Part shown: piece by piece, positions 59,166 through 64,000 of the stretch
Numbering within the stretch: position 1 is the first letter of the stretch
How the letters are laid out: every line of letters starts with the position of its first letter
From: Halorubrum sp. JWXQ-INN 858
GTDB lineage: Archaea > Halobacteriota > Halobacteria > Halobacteriales > Haloferacaceae
NCBI RefSeq assembly: GCF_009806985.1
Contig: NZ_WUAX01000011.1
Span: forward strand, 124,001-188,000
DNA: 64,000 bases
Reading direction: 5' to 3'
Program-made: the position numbers and the translations under genes
Notes under the pieces: generated by a model
Told to the model about the DNA's origin: nothing
Databases searched by the model: none
What the model saw: only the letters and a program-made list of their open reading frames with translations

Positions 59166-59262
59166 GGACGGACGTTGACGCGGCCGAGCAAAGGCGTGTC
59201 GTTCGCCCGTCCGCCGCGACTGCGGGGAAAACGGTTAACCCCCTCCCCGCCGACCGCCACGT

Positions 59263-59559
59263 ATGTCCCGCTGGACGTGCGGAATCGACGGCTGTGACGC
59301 CTCCTTCGACGACGTCGAGTCGGCGATCGTCCACCAGACGAGCGAGCACCAACGCCACGAGTGTAAGGTGTGTGGAACGATCGTCCCCGACGGCTACTTC
59401 GCCATCCGGCACGCCTTCGACGAACACACCCGCGCCGAGTACGTCCGCGCGTACGACGCCGACTCCGAAGCGGTCCGTCGCCGGGAGGACGTCAAACGCG
59501 ACGTGGAGGCCGAAGCGGACCTCCAGACCGTCGTCGAACGGCTCGACGGCGGCTTATAA
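59263..59559 (+). CDS. Small two-zinc-finger protein
   Basis: 98 residues. Finger 1 is C-X4-C...H-X4-H (WTCGIDGCDASF to VHQTSEHQRH) and finger 2 is C-X2-C...H-X5-H (CKVCGTIVPDGYFAIRHAFDEH). A charged helical tail (about 60-98) follows. Both fingers are C2H2-like. It may bind DNA, RNA or protein. A TATA-like CGGTTAAC lies about 27 nt before ATG 59263. Its stop lies in a 26-bp repeat. Confidence 0.8.
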   Translation: MSRWTCGIDGCDASFDDVESAIVHQTSEHQRHECKVCGTIVPDGYFAIRHAFDEHTRAEYVRAYDADSEAVRRREDVKRDVEAEADLQTVVERLDGGL

Positions 59560-59600
59560 GGAACGGGAGCGACGGCGGCTTATAAGAGACGGGAGCGACG
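59545..59600. repeat. 26-bp tandem repeat carrying the stop codon
   Basis: GACGGCGGCTTATAAGGAAC...: two copies (59545-59570, 59571-59596) and a partial third. The TAA in each is the stop of the zinc-finger gene. Confidence 0.92.
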
Positions 59601-59669
59601 GCGGGAGGCGACACGAGACCTCCCGGCGCGGACCGACGGGTACACAAACGCCCCGTCACGACGTGGGGT

Positions 59670-60845
59670 ATGGACGAGATCGACGTCGAGCCGGTAGAGC
59701 GCGTCGAGGACACCGCGACCGTCGAAGACGCCGCGACCGCCGAAGACGCCGCGACCGCCGAAGACGCTGCGACCGTCGACGCCGGTGCGGACCTCCCACA
59801 GGGGGTCGACGCACCCGAGTACGTGCTGTACGGCGGCAAGGGCGGCGTCGGGAAGACGACGATGGCGGCCGCGACGGGGCTCTCCTCGGCCGCCGGCGGC
59901 GTCCGAACGCTCGTCGTCTCGACGGACCCAGCCCACTCGCTGTCGGACACCTTCGAGGTCGACGTCCCCGCGGAGCCCGCGCGGATCCGCGAGGACGTGC
60001 CGCTGTTCGCCGCCGAGATCGACCCCGACGCCGCGATGGCGGAGGGGCCGTTCGGCGGGGACGGCGACCCGCTCGGCGGGATCGGCGGCATGGGCGACGC
60101 GATGGGCGGCATGGGGCCGATGGGCGGGGCGGCCGCGGACGCCGCCGAGGGGATGGACGACGCCCCCGGCTCGCTCCTCGGCGGCACGATGCCCGGCGCG
60201 GACGAGGCGGCGGCGATGCGCCAGCTCCTCGAATACCTCGACGACCCGCGGTTCGACCGGGTGATCATCGACACCGCGCCGACCGGCCACACCCTCCGGC
60301 TCCTCCAGCTGCCGGAGATCATGGACTCAATGCTCGGGCGAATGCTGAAGCTCCGCCAGCAGTTCTCCGGGATGATGGACGGCCTCAAAGGCATGTTCGG
60401 CGGCGGCGACGACGCCGACCCCACCGCCGACCTCGACGAGCTTCGCGACCGGATCGAGCGGCTGCGCGCCGTCCTTCAGGACCCCGAGAGGACGGACTTC
60501 CGCGTCGTGATGATCCCCGAGGAGATGAGCGTCGTCGAGTCCGAGCGCCTGGTCGCCCGCCTCGAGGAGTTCGAGATCCCGGTCCACACGCTCGTGGTCA
60601 ACCGCGTGATGGAGCGCGTGAGCGACGTCGCTGACGTCGACCCGGAGTGGATCGTCGAGCCCGACCCGGAGGGCTGTGAGTTCTGTGCGCGGCGGTGGGA
60701 GGTCCAACAGCAGGCCCTCCGGCGCGCGACCGACCTCTTCCGCGGGCGCGAGGTCAAACGGGTGCCCCTGCTCGCGAACGAGGTTCGCGGGGAGGCGGCC
60801 CTACGCGTCGTCGCCGCGTGTCTGGAGTCCGGAACTCGCGACTGA
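59670..60845 (+). CDS. get3: Get3/ArsA-type tail-anchored protein targeting ATPase
   Basis: A 391-residue deviant Walker A ATPase. The P-loop is YGGKGGVGKTTMAAATG (about 54-70), switch I is STDPAHSLSDTFEVD, switch II is DTAPTGHTLRLLQLPEIMD, and CEFCARRW (CxxC) fits the dimer zinc site of Get3. A Gly/Met-rich stretch (GGIGGMGDAMGGMGPMGG, about 131-150) resembles a client-binding flexible segment. The N-terminal 45 residues hold an 18-bp in-frame repeat (AATAED units). It could also be an arsenite-pump ATPase. TATA-like TACACAAACG lies about 25 nt upstream. Confidence 0.85.
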   Translation: MDEIDVEPVERVEDTATVEDAATAEDAATAEDAATVDAGADLPQGVDAPEYVLYGGKGGVGKTTMAAATGLSSAAGGVRTLVVSTDPAHSLSDTFEVDVPAEPARIREDVPLFAAEIDPDAAMAEGPFGGDGDPLGGIGGMGDAMGGMGPMGGAAADAAEGMDDAPGSLLGGTMPGADEAAAMRQLLEYLDDPRFDRVIIDTAPTGHTLRLLQLPEIMDSMLGRMLKLRQQFSGMMDGLKGMFGGGDDADPTADLDELRDRIERLRAVLQDPERTDFRVVMIPEEMSVVESERLVARLEEFEIPVHTLVVNRVMERVSDVADVDPEWIVEPDPEGCEFCARRWEVQQQALRRATDLFRGREVKRVPLLANEVRGEAALRVVAACLESGTRD

Positions 60846-60862
60846 AGCCACGGGTCGGGAGG

Positions 60863-60912
60863 AAACGCCACGGAGCCGATCGACGGGAAACGCCACGGAG
60901 CCGATCGGTGGA
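60863..60912. repeat. 25-bp direct repeat after the Get3 gene
   Basis: AAACGCCACGGAGCCGATCG-containing 25-bp unit in two copies, the second with three changed bases at its right end. It is downstream of the stop rather than over it. Confidence 0.85.
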
Positions 60913-60938
60913 AGAAACGCGGGAACGGGAGCGCCGGT

Positions 60939-62147
60939 TCAGATCACGCCGTCCCGCTCGAGTCGCTCGATCTCGTCCGCGTCGTAGCCGAGCTCCTCGA
61001 GCACTCGCTCCGTGTCTGCTCCGAGTGCGGGCGGGTCGGCGGGGTCGATCCGGGAGTACGCCGACGACCGTATCGGGAGCTTCGGGACGGTCACCGTCTC
61101 GTGGTCGCCGGTCGCGGTCTCCACCTCGCCGAGCGCGTCGGTCTCGACGAGGTGCGGGTCCGTCGGAACCTCCGAGACGTCCTGAACGGGGGCGACGGGG
61201 ACGTCCACCTCGCGCAACCCCTCGACGAGCGCCGCCGCGGGGATCGATCCGATGACGGCCTGGAGCGCCTCGTCCAACGCCGGCTCGTTGCGTCGCCGGT
61301 CGGCGACGGTCTCGAACCGGTCCTCCTCGTGGAGCCGCACGTCGAGCGCGTCACAGAGCCGCTCCCACTGCGCCTGCGAGGAGGGGCCGACGAACACCCA
61401 GCGGTCGTCGGCGCTCCGATACACGTCGTACGGGGCCCAGTTGTCGTGGCCGGCCCCGATCGGGTCGGGCGTCTCCCCGGACGTCTGTGCGTAGACGAGC
61501 CAGTACCCCATCAGGGAGACGGTGCTCTCGAACAGCGGCGCGGTGACGCGCTGGCCCGCGCCGGTGTGCTCGCGCTGGCGGAGCGCGGCGACGACCCCGA
61601 ACGCGCCGAACAGCGCCGCGGTCATGTCGGCGACGCTCGTCCCCGCCCGTGCGGGCGGGTTTCCGGGGTGGCCCGTCACGCTCATCAACCCGGAGAGCGC
61701 CTCCGCGACGGGGTCGAGCGCCGGGTACGACGCGTACGGCCCCTCGTTGAACCCCTTCACCGAGCAGTAGACGAGCCCCTCGTTGACCGCGCGGAGGTCG
61801 TCGTAGCCGATCCCGAGCCGGTCGGGCGCGCCGGGGCGGAGGTTCTCGACGAACACGTCCGCCTCGGCTATCAGGTCGGTGAAGGCGTCGAGGCCGCCCC
61901 CCGTCTTGAGGTCGAGGGTGATCCCCAGCTTGTTCCGGTTGACCGCGTTGAACAGGCCGTTCCCGACCGGGGTGCTGTCCCGGACGGAGTCGCCGCCGCT
62001 CGCGCGGCGCTCGACTTTCACCACCTCCGCGCCGAGTTCGGCGAGCAGCAGCGAGCAGAACGGCCCCGCGGCGATGTGGCCGAGCTCGACGACGGTGACG
62101 TCGTCCAGCGGGCGATCCAAGTCGGTCTTCGCGTCGGTGTCAGTCAT
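60939..62147 (-). CDS. CaiB/BaiF family CoA-transferase
   Basis: A 402-residue class III CoA transferase that moves CoA between carboxylic acids. Signatures are VTVVELGHIAAGPFCSLLLAELGAEVVKVERRASGGDSVR (about 18-57), FNAVNRNKLGITLDLK, and the presumed catalytic Asp in YPALDPVAEALSGLMSVTGHPGNPPARAGTSVADMTAALFG. It follows the TctA gene with a gap of 100 bp on the same strand, hinting that the imported acid is activated by this enzyme. The acid itself is unknown. Confidence 0.85.
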   Translation of the reverse strand: MTDTDAKTDLDRPLDDVTVVELGHIAAGPFCSLLLAELGAEVVKVERRASGGDSVRDSTPVGNGLFNAVNRNKLGITLDLKTGGGLDAFTDLIAEADVFVENLRPGAPDRLGIGYDDLRAVNEGLVYCSVKGFNEGPYASYPALDPVAEALSGLMSVTGHPGNPPARAGTSVADMTAALFGAFGVVAALRQREHTGAGQRVTAPLFESTVSLMGYWLVYAQTSGETPDPIGAGHDNWAPYDVYRSADDRWVFVGPSSQAQWERLCDALDVRLHEEDRFETVADRRRNEPALDEALQAVIGSIPAAALVEGLREVDVPVAPVQDVSEVPTDPHLVETDALGEVETATGDHETVTVPKLPIRSSAYSRIDPADPPALGADTERVLEELGYDADEIERLERDGVI

Positions 62148-62247
62148 GTGGAATCGGTTTCGCGTGGTTCGGTGTCGGTCCGACCGGCCCGTGTGGAGGC
62201 CGTGCCGACGTCGGTTCGGAGTCGTCGAAGGGCCGTGCGGCGTCGGG

Positions 62248-63741
62248 TCACGTCGCGCCGTGCCCGCGCGAGACGTACCAGTCCTTGAGCAGCGGCCCGA
62301 CGAGGATGACCAGGACGGCGGCGACGAGCAGGCGGGAGGGCCAGCTCGCGACGAAGATCGTCCACGACCCGTCCGACAGCTGCAGCGAACGGGTGAAGTT
62401 CTCCTCGGCGATCGGCCCGAGAACCATCCCGAGGATGAAGGCGATCACCGAGTAGTCGTGTTCGAACATGTAGTAGCCGATCCCCCCGAGCAGGACGATC
62501 GTCGCGACGTCGGCCCAGTTGCTGCGGAGGGTGAACCCGCCGGCGATCGCCAACACGACGATCACGGGGATGAGGTAGTCCGTGTTGACCTTGGTCAAGT
62601 ACTCGGTTCGGGTGATCAGCGCGAGGCCGACGACGAGGATGATCGCGTTCCCGAGGAACAGCGCGACGAACAGGCTGTACGTCAGCGCGAGCTCGCCGTC
62701 GAACATGTCCGGGCCGGGCTGGAGCCCGTGCATCAACAGCCCGCCGAGCAGCACGGCGGTGGCCCCCGAGCCCGGGATCCCGAACGACAGCGCCGGAATG
62801 AGCGACCCGCCGACGGTCCCGTTGTTGGACGCCTCGGCGGCGATCACGCCCTCGATCTCGCCCCGCCCGAATCCGTCGGACTCCGAAGAGCGCATCGCCT
62901 CCCCGTAGGCGACGAAGTTGGAGACGGCCGCGCCCGACCCGGGGAGCGAGCCGATGAACATTCCGATGAACGCCGACTTTACGACCGTCACCGGCCGCGC
63001 GGCGACCTCCCGGACGCCCTCCCAGACGCTCCCGGAGGTGTCGACGTCCTCGCGGGCGATCCCGCCGGACTCGCCCGCGAGCTTGAGCATCTCGGCGATC
63101 GCGAACAGGCCGAGGATCGCCGCGACGAAGGAGAGGCCGTCGTACAGCGCGAGCGACCCGCCGGTAAAGCGCACCTCGGACAGCATCGGGGCGATCCCGA
63201 TCGTCGTCAGCATGAGCCCGAACGCGCCGGCGACGAGCCCCTTCACCATCGATCCGCGCGCAACGATGGTGATCATCGACAGCCCGAGCACGGCGACGAG
63301 GAAGTACTCCGGCGACCCCATCGCCAAGACGATGGTGACGATGAGCGGCGAGATGACGATCAACGCCGCGACGGTCATGAAGCCCGCCAGCGCCGAGCTC
63401 ACGGCCGACGCCGACAGCGCCATCGACGCGACGCCCTGTCGCGAGAGCGGGTAGCCGTCGAACGTCGTCGCCGCCGCCGCGGCGGTGCCCGGGACGTTGA
63501 CGAGGATCGCCGCGATCGACCCGCCGTACATCGACCCGGAGTAGATCCCGATGAGCAGGACGATCGCGTTCGTCCCGCCGAGCGGCAGCGTCAGCGGCAG
63601 CGTGACGGCCATCCCGAGGTTCGGCCCGATACCCGGCACCGCCCCGATGACGATGCCGAGGAGCACCCCGGCGACCATCCAGCCGATCGTCGGCCACGAG
63701 AAGGCGATCTGGAGCCCTTCGAGGAAGGCGGCGAACGTCAT
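62248..63741 (-). CDS. tctA: Tripartite tricarboxylate transporter TctA-type permease
   Basis: A 497-residue, approximately 12-helix large subunit. Family segments are GVLLGIVIGAVPGIGPNLGMAVTLPLTLPLGGTNAIVLLIGIYSGSMYGGSIAAILVNVPGTAAAAATTFDGYPL (N-terminal half) and SLPGSGAAVSNFVAYGEAMRSS, FGIPGSGATAVLLGGLLMHGLQPGPDMF (C-terminal half). It starts directly after the TctB stop (TAG then ATG). No TctC binding-protein gene is visible in the window; it may lie beyond the edge. Confidence 0.9.
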   Translation of the reverse strand: MTFAAFLEGLQIAFSWPTIGWMVAGVLLGIVIGAVPGIGPNLGMAVTLPLTLPLGGTNAIVLLIGIYSGSMYGGSIAAILVNVPGTAAAAATTFDGYPLSRQGVASMALSASAVSSALAGFMTVAALIVISPLIVTIVLAMGSPEYFLVAVLGLSMITIVARGSMVKGLVAGAFGLMLTTIGIAPMLSEVRFTGGSLALYDGLSFVAAILGLFAIAEMLKLAGESGGIAREDVDTSGSVWEGVREVAARPVTVVKSAFIGMFIGSLPGSGAAVSNFVAYGEAMRSSESDGFGRGEIEGVIAAEASNNGTVGGSLIPALSFGIPGSGATAVLLGGLLMHGLQPGPDMFDGELALTYSLFVALFLGNAIILVVGLALITRTEYLTKVNTDYLIPVIVVLAIAGGFTLRSNWADVATIVLLGGIGYYMFEHDYSVIAFILGMVLGPIAEENFTRSLQLSDGSWTIFVASWPSRLLVAAVLVILVGPLLKDWYVSRGHGAT

Positions 63742-64000
63742 CTAGAGGATCCCCCGTGGGAACAGGAGCCCGCGATCGAGCGGGGCGTTCGCCAGCCAGA
63801 TGAACAGCCAGCAGAGCCCGACGCCGACCAGCGCGAGCACGGCCACGTACGCGGGTCGCTGCCCGTTCCAGCGGCCGTACGCCGCGACGAAAAGCGGCGT
63901 TGCGACGAGGATGCTAGCCACGTACGCGAGCGCCGCGTAGCCCGTGACCGCGGCGAAAAGGAACTGTCTCGGGGTGAATCGGGAGCCGGCGTCTCGGCTC
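63742..64000 (-). CDS. tctB: TctB-type small membrane subunit (partial)
   Basis: The open frame enters from the right edge and ends at TAG (63744-63742), so only the last 85 residues are visible. They show two hydrophobic helices, AAVTGYAALAYVASILVATPLFVAAYG and VAVLALVGVGLCWLFIWLANAPL, followed by DRGLLFPRGIL, as in TctB C termini. The start lies outside the window. Confidence 0.75.
   Translation of the reverse strand, partial: SRDAGSRFTPRQFLFAAVTGYAALAYVASILVATPLFVAAYGRWNGQRPAYVAVLALVGVGLCWLFIWLANAPLDRGLLFPRGIL

Overview
The window reads as a stretch of chromosome from an extremely halophilic archaeon (class Halobacteria, possibly Halorubrum-like; the genus is an inference). The evidence is very high GC, acidic proteins rich in Asp and Glu, archaeal TATA-like boxes about 27 nt ahead of start codons with almost no leader (leaderless genes), Tat-type lipoprotein signals (twin Arg followed by a Cys lipobox), transcription factor S, diphthine synthase, archaeosortase A, geranylgeranyl reductase and two ferredoxin-dependent 2-oxoacid oxidoreductases. 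No rRNA, tRNA, CRISPR array, integrase or transposase was seen.

Layout. 1-11.9 kb: partial membrane protein, bifunctional nuclease, thioesterase, DUF123 and DCC proteins, a zinc-type ABC importer (permease with a His/Asp-rich head, ATPase, binding protein with an extra domain), an HTTM membrane protein, a Tat lipoprotein built around His/Asp minisatellites, a YbaK protein and TFS. 12-15.3 kb: Lrp regulator and porBA. 15.5-17.3 kb: dphB and two CBS-pair proteins. 17.4-24.1 kb: a ugp-type glycerol-3-phosphate ABC importer, an MgtC/SapB membrane protein with a possible short upstream ORF, and glpQ, which together suggest uptake and hydrolysis of glycerophosphodiesters. 24.2-30 kb: archaeosortase A, a YchF-like GTPase, a CocE hydrolase and a class V aminotransferase.

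30.1-47.3 kb is the most remarkable region: an M19 dipeptidase, two N-acyl-D-amino-acid deacylases, an MlrC/M81 peptidase, two enolase-superfamily epimerases, a DUF1611/DgcN protein, a complete dipeptide ABC importer whose binding protein appears circularly permuted, a coiled-coil protein, and a HTH-10 regulator with a small membrane protein. Together they look like an accessory island for importing and breaking down D-amino-acid-containing peptides or N-acyl-D-amino acids (D-glutamate is the best candidate). By eye its core is less GC-rich than its flanks.

47.6-50.2 kb: SsuABC-like importer. 50.2-57.4 kb: geranylgeranyl reductase, korBA, a flavodoxin-reductase-like protein, a DUF2795-like protein and an aminotransferase. 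57.5-64 kb: YdjM-like membrane protein, PHP protein, zinc-finger protein, Get3/ArsA ATPase, CaiB-type CoA transferase and the TctA/TctB tricarboxylate transporter (TctB runs off the edge). A recurrent oddity is that many genes end inside short tandem repeats that copy the stop codon and last codons.
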